Shown one piece after another: positions 1 through 6,195 of a stretch of DNA of 10,009 nt. Position 1 is the stretch's first letter; each line of letters starts with the position of its first letter. The translations under genes and the position numbers were made by a program. The stretch spans positions 1-10,009 of the forward strand of contig WREZ01000031.1 of NCBI GenBank assembly GCA_009779045.1, given 5' to 3'. The notes under the pieces were generated by a model. That model was given only the letters and a program-made list of their open reading frames with translations, had not been told where the DNA came from and did no database searches. The stretch comes from Candidatus Bathycorpusculum sp. GTDB lineage: Archaea; Thermoproteota; Bathyarchaeia; Bathyarchaeales; Bathycorpusculaceae.

Positions 1-11
1 GCTGTGTATAG

Positions 12-129
12 ATGCCGGCCAGAGGGCGCGGGTTCCACCTGATCCCATTCCGAACTCAGAAGTTAAACCGTGTTCCGTTCCCAACTGTAGTGCGGTCTTC
101 GGCCGCGTGAAATCGGGAAAGCTGGCACT
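12..129 (+). rRNA. rrf: 5S ribosomal RNA
   Basis: This is the 5S RNA of the large ribosomal subunit. The core CCATTCCGAACTCAGAAGTTAAAC at about 46-68 is close to the universal 5S loop B/helix III signature (CCCAUCCCGAACUCGGAAGUUAAGC). The terminal helix is visible: TGCCGGC at 13-19 pairs with GCTGGCA at 121-127, seven pairs including one G-U. A second hairpin, GCGGTC with a short loop and GGCCGC around 92-106, fits helix IV. The length of about 117 bases is normal. No 16S, 23S or tRNA sequence is seen nearby, so the gene may stand apart from the main rRNA operon, as in many archaea, although the left side is cut off by the window. The exact ends are uncertain by a few bases. Confidence 0.93.
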
Positions 130-130
130 A

Positions 131-177
131 CTTCTTATCTTCTTTCCTTTTCTTAATTTTTTGGTAGTTTTTGGTTG
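131..177 (+). terminator. T-rich tract after the 5S gene
   Basis: Directly after the 5S helix the + strand becomes a pyrimidine/T-rich tract (CTTCTTATCTTCTTTCC, then runs of six and five T). Archaeal RNA polymerase terminates at T-rich tracts without needing a hairpin, so this is the likely 3' end signal of the 5S transcript. The function is inferred from composition and position. Confidence 0.6.
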
Positions 178-204
178 TGTTTTGTTTTAGCTGTTTTGCC
201 ATAA

Positions 205-213
205 TTTTTATAT
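205..213 (+). promoter_or_regulatory. TATA-box candidate for cimA
   Basis: The sequence TTTTTATAT lies about 40 bases before the ATG at 249. An archaeal TATA box here would place transcription start near 233-237, leaving a short leader that still includes the SD-like GTGA at 239-242. There is no clear purine-rich BRE. It is inferred from sequence only. Confidence 0.4.
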
Positions 214-248
214 CTGTGCTTAACGCTAGAAATAAGAAGTGAATTTAA

Positions 249-306
249 ATGGGGTATTGCTTTATTCAACCGCTTTTCTAAGCGTATAAACTTTTTAGAT
301 ACCACT
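249..306 (+). other. out-of-frame N-terminal segment of cimA
   Basis: An ATG at 249 sits six bases after an SD-like GTGA (239-242), but in its own frame it stops at 279-281 after ten codons (MGYCFIQPLF). The downstream cimA frame is open from 205 and encodes KRINFLDTTLRDGEQ across 280-321, matching the N-terminal barrel strand of this family. It contains no ATG, GTG or TTG before 307. Removing one G from the run at 251-254 would join the ATG to the gene and give MGIALFNRFSKRINFLDTT. Removing one T from 274-277 would also work, giving MGYCFIQPLSKRINFLD. The break may be a sequencing or assembly indel, a real mutation, or less likely a programmed shift. The short ORF could alternatively be a leader peptide. 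Confidence 0.6.
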
Positions 307-1791
307 TTGCGTGATGGTGAGCAAACACCGGGGGTATCTCTTGTACCTGAAAATAAGTTACGTATAGCTCAACATCTTGATGAGCTTGGTATTGATGTGA
401 TTGAAGCTGGGTTTGCATCGTCTTCTAAGGGTGAGTTTGAAGCTGTTTGTTTAATAGCTAAGCAGGGTTTAAGGGCTGAGGTGGCAAGTGCTGGGCGTTG
501 TCTCCAAGATGACATTGATATGGTCATAAAGAGTGGTGTTCAAACTATGAGTATGATCATTCCTACTTCTGATTTACACATAGAGCAAAAACTGCATAAA
601 ACACGTGATGATGTTCTAAGGATTACTGAAGAATGTGTAACTTATGCTAAAGCACATGGTTTAAAGGTTGATTTACTTGCTGAAGATGCGACGCGTTCTG
701 ATTTTAATTATCTGCTAAAAGTTTTTCAGACTGCCCAAGACTGTGATGTAGATCGTGTAACGCCTTGTGATACTGTAGGTATTTTATCTCCTGATCACGC
801 ATATGAATTCTTCACAAAATTAGTTGATACTATCAAAGTTCCTATAGGCGTACATTGTCATAACGATTTTGGTATGGCTACTGCTAACACTATAGCTGGT
901 CTTGGAGCTGGTGCACAAATGGTTCACGGAACAATCAACGGGTTGGGTGAGCGTGCTGGCAATGCCGCCATAGAAGAGGTTGTAGTTACTCTTCACACTC
1001 TTTACAAACAACAATTGAATATCAAAACTGAACTCCTCTATGGTACATCTCATTTGGTCTCACGCCTAACAGGTGTTTACACACAACCTAACAAGGCCGT
1101 TGTTGGCGAAAACGCGTTTAAACATGAATCTGGTATCCATACACAGGGTATGCTTGCAAACCCTTTGACTTATGAGCCTTTTCCTCCTGAATTAGTAGGT
1201 CGTACTCGGCGTATTGCACAGGGTAAACATTCAGGGTCACATGCTATCAGAGCTGATCTTGACAGTATGGGCATAAAACCTTCTGATAAACAGTTTTACG
1301 AAATTTTTCAACGTATTAAAGAATTAGGTGACAAGGGTAAACACGTCATGGATGCTGATGTGTTAGCCATAGCTGAAAATGTCATGGGACTTGGCGGCGT
1401 TAAACCTATTGTACTTCAAGAGATGACTTTTTATGGTAGTGACAATGCGCTTGCAAAAGCCTCTGTCTGTTTATGTGTAAACGGTAAAACTGTTTGTGGT
1501 ACTGCAACTGGTGTTGGTCCTGTTGATGCTGCTATAAATGCAGTAAAAGACGCTATAAAAGAGACTGAAACTATTACATTAGAACAATACAACGTAAAAG
1601 CCATCACCGGTGGAACCGATGCAGTAGTTGAAGTAGTTGTAACCGTGCGCAAAGGCCCTAGAATCGTTACAGCTATGGGTGTACGCGAAGACATTGTAAA
1701 AGCTAGCATGGAAGCCGTTATAAGTGGTATGAACGTGTTAACTACAGACTATCGCAACGGCAACAACACTAACAATACAAGTAAACCATAA
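307..1791 (+). CDS. cimA: citramalate synthase-type acyltransferase (LeuA/CimA family)
   Basis: Predicted to condense pyruvate with acetyl-CoA to (R)-citramalate, the first step of the threonine-independent route to isoleucine. The start given is the first conventional in-frame codon, a TTG; the true N-terminus is about 20 residues further upstream behind an apparent frame break, since LDTT before this codon belongs to the first barrel strand. Counting from 307, the TIM barrel shows RDGEQTPG (2-9), AEDATRSD (125-132), CDTVG (154-158), metal-binding HCHNDFG (183-189), NGLGERAGNA (211-220) and HESGIH (273-278). GKHSG (306-310) is in the linker domain. The C-terminal third resembles the LeuA regulatory dimer domain. 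CimA is preferred over LeuA because AEDATRSD, CDTVG and the KLHKT-type segment resemble methanogen CimA as I remember it. 2-Isopropylmalate synthase or a related homocitrate-type enzyme is the alternative. The gene has its own upstream region and is separated from ilvB by 290 bases. Confidence 0.75.
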   Translation: MRDGEQTPGVSLVPENKLRIAQHLDELGIDVIEAGFASSSKGEFEAVCLIAKQGLRAEVASAGRCLQDDIDMVIKSGVQTMSMIIPTSDLHIEQKLHKTRDDVLRITEECVTYAKAHGLKVDLLAEDATRSDFNYLLKVFQTAQDCDVDRVTPCDTVGILSPDHAYEFFTKLVDTIKVPIGVHCHNDFGMATANTIAGLGAGAQMVHGTINGLGERAGNAAIEEVVVTLHTLYKQQLNIKTELLYGTSHLVSRLTGVYTQPNKAVVGENAFKHESGIHTQGMLANPLTYEPFPPELVGRTRRIAQGKHSGSHAIRADLDSMGIKPSDKQFYEIFQRIKELGDKGKHVMDADVLAIAENVMGLGGVKPIVLQEMTFYGSDNALAKASVCLCVNGKTVCGTATGVGPVDAAINAVKDAIKETETITLEQYNVKAITGGTDAVVEVVVTVRKGPRIVTAMGVREDIVKASMEAVISGMNVLTTDYRNGNNTNNTSKP

Positions 1792-1796
1792 ACAAC

Positions 1797-1816
1797 TTAT
1801 TTTTTTCAGCACTTTT
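1797..1816 (+). terminator. T-rich terminator after cimA
   Basis: Six bases after the cimA stop there is a run of seven T (1800-1806), followed by a second run of five T at about 1813-1817. This is a plausible archaeal T-tract terminator that separates cimA from the ilv-leu run. No strong stem precedes it. Confidence 0.45.
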
Positions 1817-1882
1817 TCCATCGTGTTTCAATGAAAACTCATTTTATAAAATTTTGTGACTCGTCGTCTTTATAGATAGGTT

Positions 1883-1894
1883 TTTATTTAAAAA
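1883..1894 (+). promoter_or_regulatory. TATA-box candidate P1 before the leader ORF
   Basis: TTTATTTAAAAA lies 40-50 bases before the small leader ORF at 1935. A start of transcription about 25 bases downstream (near 1913) would give a short leader containing the GAGG at 1924-1927. The assignment rests on A/T composition and spacing alone. Confidence 0.35.
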
Positions 1895-1934
1895 ATGTGT
1901 ATATCTAACTGTTTAGATTTAACGAGGCAAGAAC

Positions 1935-1985
1935 ATGAGGGATTGTCACCTCCATAGCTGGGATCGTCGGGTACTTATTCTATAA
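1935..1985 (+). CDS. putative 16-residue leader peptide ending Val-Leu-Ile-Leu
   Basis: A 16-codon ORF reads MRDCHLHSWDRRVLIL and then TAA. An SD-like GAGG (1924-1927) lies seven bases before the ATG, and the TATA candidate at 1883-1894 is suitably placed. The last four codons, GTA CTT ATT CTA (1971-1982), specify all three branched-chain amino acids directly before the stop. The next genes (ilvB, ilvN, leuCDBA) make exactly those amino acids. By analogy with bacterial ilv and leu leader peptides it could sense charged Val/Leu/Ile tRNA. Weak stems and a T-rich stretch follow at 1986-2015. Against this, a second TATA candidate at 2033-2040 could drive ilvB independently, and short ORFs arise often by chance. 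It is not a recognised family. Confidence 0.35.
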   Translation: MRDCHLHSWDRRVLIL

Positions 1986-2015
1986 CTCTTCCAGAGGACT
2001 CTCTAATTTTGTCTT
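1986..2015 (+). promoter_or_regulatory. mutually exclusive small stems and T-rich stretch
   Basis: AGAG at 1993-1996 can pair either with CTCT at 1986-1989 (3-base loop) or with CTCT at 2001-2004 (4-base loop). The second stem is followed by AATTTTGTCTT (2005-2015). The first stem starts at the base after the leader ORF stop codon. This resembles an antiterminator/terminator switch in layout, but each stem has only four pairs, so stability is doubtful. Confidence 0.25.
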
Positions 2016-2032
2016 ATGGTTCTCAAATAACT

Positions 2033-2040
2033 TTTATATA
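2033..2040 (+). promoter_or_regulatory. TATA box candidate P2 for ilvB
   Basis: TTTATATA is a close match to the archaeal TATA-box consensus. It predicts transcription start near 2060-2064, about 20 bases before the ilvB start and upstream of its SD. If used, the 1935 leader ORF would not be on this transcript. It is the best promoter-like sequence in the window by eye. Confidence 0.5.
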
Positions 2041-2070
2041 ACAAACAGTCTAAACGTTAATCCAACATGT

Positions 2071-2075
2071 AGGAG
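2071..2075 (+). promoter_or_regulatory. ribosome binding site of ilvB
   Basis: AGGAG is complementary to the 16S rRNA 3' end. It lies six bases before the TTG at 2082 and twelve before the ATG at 2088. The spacing favours TTG, while codon preference favours ATG, so the start remains ambiguous by two residues. Confidence 0.6.
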
Positions 2076-2081
2076 ATTGAA

Positions 2082-3794
2082 TTGAATATGCCAAAAATGT
2101 CTGGTGCACAAGCACTTTTAGAATCTCTTGAACGTCAAAATGTTGATACAATATTTGGAATTTTAGGCGGAGCTATACTTCCCGTATATGACGCTCTATA
2201 TGATAACAAGAAAATAAGACACATACTCGCACGACATGAACAATGTGCTGCGCATGAAGCAGAAGGATATGCAAGAGCTAGTGGACGTGCCGGCGTATGT
2301 ATGGCTACTAGCGGTCCAGGAGCTACAAATCTAGTAACAGGCATCGCAAACGCCTACATGGACTCAAGTCCAGTTATCGCCCTAACAGGTCAAATTCCAA
2401 CATGTGGTGTCAACTCAAGCTATATGATCGGCCGAGATGCTTTCCAAGAAGCAGACATACTGGGCATAACAACAGCAATTACCAAATACAATTACCAACC
2501 CCAAACAGTTATGGAAATCCCACAGATGATCACAAACGCCTTCCATATTGCAACCACCGGAAGACCCGGGCCAGTCTTAATTGATCTACCTAAAAATGTG
2601 CAATCAAGCATTGCTGAAGTCGAATTTACAAATAAACCCAACATCAAAAGCTACAGACTCCCACAGCCGCCCAATCCAACAAAAATCAGTCAAGCTGCTG
2701 AACTTTTAGCAAAAGCTGAACGTCCCATACTACTGATTGGAGGGGGTGTCATGTTAGCAGATGCAACTAACGAAATGGTCAAAATATCAGACTTACTAAT
2801 GGCTCCTGTTGCAACAACTTTTATGGGTAAAGGGGCTTTTCCAGAAAATCATCCCTTATCATTAGGGTGTATAGGTATGCATGGTAACCCTGCTGCTAAC
2901 AGACTCATAGGTGAAGCCGACGTTCTATTGGCTGTTGGAACCCGGTTCTCTGACCGCGCGACCACTAATTTAGATACCTTTGCAAAAGACGCAAAAAAAA
3001 TTCAAATTGATGTAGACGCCGCAGAAATTAACAAAAACATAGAGGTAGACTTAGCTATTGTTGCTGATGCTAAAATTTCGCTTAAAATGCTGCTAACGGC
3101 TACTTCAGAGAAACTAAAGAAAGGTAAAGGTAAAGCTTGGACAACTCGTGTTAAGGCAGTTAAAGAACAACTATGCCCTCTGCTAAAAGAAAGTCCTCAT
3201 GGTATGTCTCCAAAGGCTTTGCTGTCTGAATTACGTGAGTTATTGCCTCCAAGTGGTATAATTACAACTGAAGTTGGGCAAAATCAAATGTGGTCTGCGC
3301 TCTATATGCAAGCACTGCAACCACGGACTTTTATAAGTTCAGGCGGGCTTGGAACTATGGGTTTTGGTTTTCCTGCAGCTATTGGTGCCAAAGTTGCTTG
3401 TCCTGATCGTATAGTTATTGACATAGCTGGAGATGGCAGTTTTATAATGTCTGAACAAGAATTAGCCTGCAGTATCACGGAAGATATTCCTGTAATTGTT
3501 ATGGTGCTAAATAATAGTGTATTGGGTATGGTTGCTCAGTGGCAAAGAACCCTTTATGATAGACGCTATAAGGCCATTAACTTGGGTAAATCGCCAGACT
3601 TTGTCAAACTAGCTGAAGCATACGGTGCACAAGGTATCCGCGTGGCGTCTATTGATGAATTCAAAAAGGCCATAAAAACTGCAATGAATAGTAAAGTTAC
3701 AACAGTTATTGATGTGCCTATTAGTTCAGAAACCGATGTGGTGCCATTTGTGCCTCCAGGATGCGGATTACCTGAACAGCGAGGTGACTATTAA
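2082..3794 (+). CDS. ilvB: acetohydroxyacid (acetolactate) synthase, catalytic subunit
   Basis: A thiamin diphosphate enzyme that decarboxylates pyruvate and joins the two-carbon unit to pyruvate (valine, leucine) or 2-oxobutyrate (isoleucine). At 570 residues it has the normal length, with three domains. The N-terminal PYR domain contains the catalytic glutamate of RHEQ (E53), TSGPGATNL (77-85) and GRDAFQE (117-123). The central domain is at about 195-345. The C-terminal PP domain has the ThDP/Mg motif GDGSF (450-454) with NN (477-478). QWQ (486-488) carries the tryptophan that in characterised enzymes favours 2-oxobutyrate as acceptor, in keeping with a citramalate-fed isoleucine branch. 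The TTG start at 2082 is chosen for its SD spacing; ATG 2088 is the alternative. The stop overlaps the ilvN start by one base (TAATG). Codon style changes from C-ending to T-ending near the middle of the gene. Confidence 0.96.
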   Translation: MNMPKMSGAQALLESLERQNVDTIFGILGGAILPVYDALYDNKKIRHILARHEQCAAHEAEGYARASGRAGVCMATSGPGATNLVTGIANAYMDSSPVIALTGQIPTCGVNSSYMIGRDAFQEADILGITTAITKYNYQPQTVMEIPQMITNAFHIATTGRPGPVLIDLPKNVQSSIAEVEFTNKPNIKSYRLPQPPNPTKISQAAELLAKAERPILLIGGGVMLADATNEMVKISDLLMAPVATTFMGKGAFPENHPLSLGCIGMHGNPAANRLIGEADVLLAVGTRFSDRATTNLDTFAKDAKKIQIDVDAAEINKNIEVDLAIVADAKISLKMLLTATSEKLKKGKGKAWTTRVKAVKEQLCPLLKESPHGMSPKALLSELRELLPPSGIITTEVGQNQMWSALYMQALQPRTFISSGGLGTMGFGFPAAIGAKVACPDRIVIDIAGDGSFIMSEQELACSITEDIPVIVMVLNNSVLGMVAQWQRTLYDRRYKAINLGKSPDFVKLAEAYGAQGIRVASIDEFKKAIKTAMNSKVTTVIDVPISSETDVVPFVPPGCGLPEQRGDY

Positions 3795-4306
3795 TGGAAC
3801 CTGGAAAAACCAAAATTATTTCCGTACTAGTTGAAAACAAACCCGGTGTTCTTCACTCCATAGCTAACCTGTTTAGACGCAGAAACTTTAACATCGAAAG
3901 CATAACTGTTGGCACTACGCAACAAACAGATATCGCCCGCATGACTATCACAGTAAACGCAGACGAAAAAACCATTGACCAAGTTGTTAAACAAGTCGCC
4001 AAACAAATAGATGTCTTAAAAGTTGAAGAGCTAGAATCAGGCAATTTTGTTATGCGAGAAATCGCCCTTATCAAAGTTGCAATTACGGACTCCAAAAAAC
4101 GATCAGATGTAATCAACTTTGTCAAAGTCTTCCGCAGCAGAATAATTGACATCTCACCTGACAGCTTAACAGTAGAAATCACCGGCGGACCAGAAAAAAT
4201 CAACGCATTTCTAAACCTAATGAAAACCTTCGGAGTGCTTGAACTTGCAAGAACAGGCATAACCGCCTTAACCCGAGGAGCCAAATCCATTAGAATAGAC
4301 GAGTAA
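3794..4306 (+). CDS. ilvN: acetohydroxyacid synthase, regulatory (small) subunit
   Basis: Partner of IlvB; it stimulates catalysis and confers feedback inhibition by branched-chain amino acids. The N-terminal ACT domain (about 7-80) begins IISVLVENKPGVLHSIANLF, with NFNIESITVG following. N15, G18 and N33 line up with E. coli IlvH N11, G14 and N29, which are needed for valine binding, so feedback control is predicted to be intact. The second ACT-like half (about 85-165) starts REIALIKVAI, and the 170-residue length is typical (ilvH is the other common name). The ATG overlaps the ilvB stop by one base. GAGGTGA at 3781-3787, inside the end of ilvB, is a near-perfect SD seven bases before the ATG. 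This indicates coupled, stoichiometric synthesis of the two subunits. Confidence 0.96.
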   Translation: MEPGKTKIISVLVENKPGVLHSIANLFRRRNFNIESITVGTTQQTDIARMTITVNADEKTIDQVVKQVAKQIDVLKVEELESGNFVMREIALIKVAITDSKKRSDVINFVKVFRSRIIDISPDSLTVEITGGPEKINAFLNLMKTFGVLELARTGITALTRGAKSIRIDE

Positions 4307-4319
4307 AAAGAGTTACCAA

Positions 4320-4367
4320 ATGGAAAGGCTTAACTTTCACTTTCTTCAAAGTTGCGTCATTCCTTAG
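4320..4367 (+). other. short ORF and hairpin in the ilvN-leuC gap
   Basis: The 117-base gap contains a 15-codon ORF (MERLNFHFLQSCVIP, stop TAG) with no convincing SD. Inside it lies a six-pair stem: AACTTT (4332-4337) with AAAGTT (4348-4353) and a 10-base loop. Outer AAGG/CCTT could add pairs. There are two Leu codons but no Leu run. It may be a regulatory or processing element for leuC, or chance; there is no family match. Confidence 0.2.
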
Positions 4368-4379
4368 GTTAATCTTTAA

Positions 4380-4388
4380 TCATATTTA
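4380..4388 (+). promoter_or_regulatory. weak TATA-box candidate before leuC
   Basis: TCATATTTA (about 4379-4388) would place transcription start near 4409, about 15 bases before leuC and just before its SD-like GAGAAG (4411-4416). It is A/T-rich like its surroundings, so support is weak. leuC may equally be read through from ilvBN. Confidence 0.25.
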
Positions 4389-4423
4389 CTAACTAAAAAT
4401 AGAGTTAATAGAGAAGAAAAAAC

Positions 4424-5692
4424 ATGAACATTACAGAAAAAATCTTAGCTACAGCATCAGATAAAAAAATAGTTGTCTCTGGAGAAATCGTGGACGCTAA
4501 TGTCGATGTATTAATGACTCATGATTTAACCGGACCTTTAGCTGTAGAAGCATTCAAAAAAATTGGTGCTAAAAAAGTCTGGGATAACCAAAAAGTAGTC
4601 GTAATTCTAGATCATCAAATTCCAGCTGAATCTATAAAAGCAGCTGAACTCCACAAAACAATGCGCCAATTTGCTAAAGAGCAAAAACTACGTCTATATG
4701 ACGTAGGTCGTGGTGGTGTCTGTCACCAAGTCATGCCTGAACAAGGATATGTAACTCCTGGTGCAGTTATCGTCGGTTCAGATTCTCATACTTGCACTTA
4801 TGGTGCTTTTGGTGCCTTTTCTACCGGTATCGGCTCAACAGAAGCAGCTGCAGTTATGACCACTGGAAAAATCTGGTTTAAAGTACCCCAAGCAATTAAA
4901 ATAGTTGTTAATGGACAATTCAACAAATACACCACACCAAAAGACCTAGTTCTAAACATAATCGGTAAACTAGGTGTTGATGGTGCAATATACAAGAGTA
5001 CAGAATTTACCGGTCCTACTATACATGAAATGAGCATCGCTGGCAGAATGACTTTGTGTAACATGGCAGTTGAAATGGGTGCCAAAAATGGTATAATCGA
5101 ACCTGACAACATTACAAAAGAATACCTGCAAAAACGAGTTAAAACTCTGCCCGATTTTGCAGCCTTAAAAAGTGATAAAGACGCTCAATATGCACAGACT
5201 GTAGAATTTGACGTTTCACAAATGGAACCACAAATTGCGTGTCCTTCCTCTGTTGATAATGTTAAACCTATCTCAGAGGTTGGTGATGTACCCGTTGATC
5301 AAGCATTCATTGGATCATGCACTAATGGCAGAATAGAAGACCTGCGATTGGCTGCTCAAATATTAAAAGGTAAAAAAGTTAAAGATGGTGTTAGGGCCTT
5401 GATAATTCCTGCTTCTCAAGAAGTTTATAAACAAGCCTTAATTGAGGGTTTAACTGAAATTTTTACTGATGCCGGCGCTGTTGTCTGTGGTGCAGCATGT
5501 GGTCCTTGTTTAGGTGGTCATATTGGACTATTAGCAGCAGGTGAAACATGTATAAGCACTAGTAACCGTAACTTTATTGGTCGAATGGGTAGTACACAGG
5601 CTAATGTTTACTTAGCCTCGCCAGCTGTTGTTGCAGCCTCAGCTGTAACAGGAAAAATAACAGATCCAACAATTTTGGAGGAAAAACAATAA
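4424..5692 (+). CDS. leuC: 3-isopropylmalate/citramalate dehydratase, large subunit
   Basis: Aconitase-family large subunit. With LeuD it isomerises 2-isopropylmalate to 3-isopropylmalate, and in archaea using citramalate the same or a related enzyme handles citramalate. Its 422 residues match the archaeal type rather than the bacterial LeuC of about 465. The [4Fe-4S] ligands are visible as C299 (GSCTNGRIEDLR), C359 and C362 (CGAACGPCLGG). Other family motifs are GSDSHTCTYGAFG (118-130), TSNRNFIGRMG (379-389) and YLASP (396-400). The start has the SD-like GAGAAG at 4411-4416. The stop overlaps the leuD start by one base, with SD GGAGG at about 5677-5681. Homoaconitase is the main alternative within the family, but neighbouring leuB/leuA and ilvBN favour the leucine/isoleucine role. 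Confidence 0.94.
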   Translation: MNITEKILATASDKKIVVSGEIVDANVDVLMTHDLTGPLAVEAFKKIGAKKVWDNQKVVVILDHQIPAESIKAAELHKTMRQFAKEQKLRLYDVGRGGVCHQVMPEQGYVTPGAVIVGSDSHTCTYGAFGAFSTGIGSTEAAAVMTTGKIWFKVPQAIKIVVNGQFNKYTTPKDLVLNIIGKLGVDGAIYKSTEFTGPTIHEMSIAGRMTLCNMAVEMGAKNGIIEPDNITKEYLQKRVKTLPDFAALKSDKDAQYAQTVEFDVSQMEPQIACPSSVDNVKPISEVGDVPVDQAFIGSCTNGRIEDLRLAAQILKGKKVKDGVRALIIPASQEVYKQALIEGLTEIFTDAGAVVCGAACGPCLGGHIGLLAAGETCISTSNRNFIGRMGSTQANVYLASPAVVAASAVTGKITDPTILEEKQ

Positions 5693-6195
5693 TGGAATCT
5701 AAAATTAATGCTCCAGCGATAAAATTTGGGAACAACATTGATACAGACGTTATTTTACCTGGAAAATATCTCATATTAGTTGATCCCTATGAGTTAGGTA
5801 AACACGCGTTAGAAAGTTTAGATACAGAGTTTGTTAACAAAGCAAAGGGTGGCGTAATTTTAGTTGGAGGTAAAAATTTTGGTTGTGGTTCTAGCAGAGA
5901 GCAAGCTCCTATAGCCTTAAAGTATGCTGGTGTGAAATGTGTCATTGCAGAAACTTTTGCGCGTATTTTTTATCGTAACGCTATAAACATAGGTTTGCCT
6001 GTCATTGAATGTTCTGGAGTTTCTGATGCTGTAAAAACTGGTGATGACATAGCGGTTGATCTAGAGATAGGTAAAATTCAAAATCTATCTGATGATAAAG
6101 TGTTGCAAGGCACTATTTTGCCTCTATTTGTTATGGAGATCTTAACGGATGGTGGCTTAATTGAGAATTTACGTAAAAGGCTGGAAAAGAAATGA
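5692..6195 (+). CDS. leuD: 3-isopropylmalate/citramalate dehydratase, small subunit
   Basis: Swivelling-domain partner of LeuC that completes the active site and largely sets substrate specificity. At 167 residues it is the usual archaeal length. Recognisable motifs are NIDTDVILPGKYL (15-27), GGKNFGCGSSREQAP (59-73) and RIFYRNAINIGLP (91-103). The specificity loop after PGK reads YLIL (26-29). Methanogen isopropylmalate isomerases are described with YLVY here and homoaconitases with YLRT; this version lacks the Arg-Thr of homoaconitase and so leans to hydrophobic substrates. The start overlaps the leuC stop (TAATG) and the stop overlaps leuB (ATGA), so all three are translationally coupled. 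Codons are markedly T-ending. Confidence 0.94.
   Translation: MESKINAPAIKFGNNIDTDVILPGKYLILVDPYELGKHALESLDTEFVNKAKGGVILVGGKNFGCGSSREQAPIALKYAGVKCVIAETFARIFYRNAINIGLPVIECSGVSDAVKTGDDIAVDLEIGKIQNLSDDKVLQGTILPLFVMEILTDGGLIENLRKRLEKK

Noticed and set aside
249..281. Ten-codon ORF MGYCFIQPLF as a leader peptide for cimA
   Set aside because: Treating it as a leader would force cimA to begin at TTG 307 and lose the first barrel strand. A one-base indel explains the data better.
1947..1953. CACCTCC in the leader resembling the 16S rRNA 3' end and able to pair with the ilvB SD
   Set aside because: Only four bases (CTCC with GGAG) pair over a distance of more than 110 bases; too weak without covariation evidence.
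1921..2015. T-box, tRNA-like or known riboswitch structure before ilvB
   Set aside because: No T-box sequence, specifier loop, acceptor/T-arm signature or long stems were found; only short stems are visible.
3853..4290. Long antisense open frame (145 codons) opposite ilvN
   Set aside because: It lies wholly opposite a well-supported gene and is Ser/Thr/Ile-rich in the way antisense shadows are; no SD, motif or family likeness.
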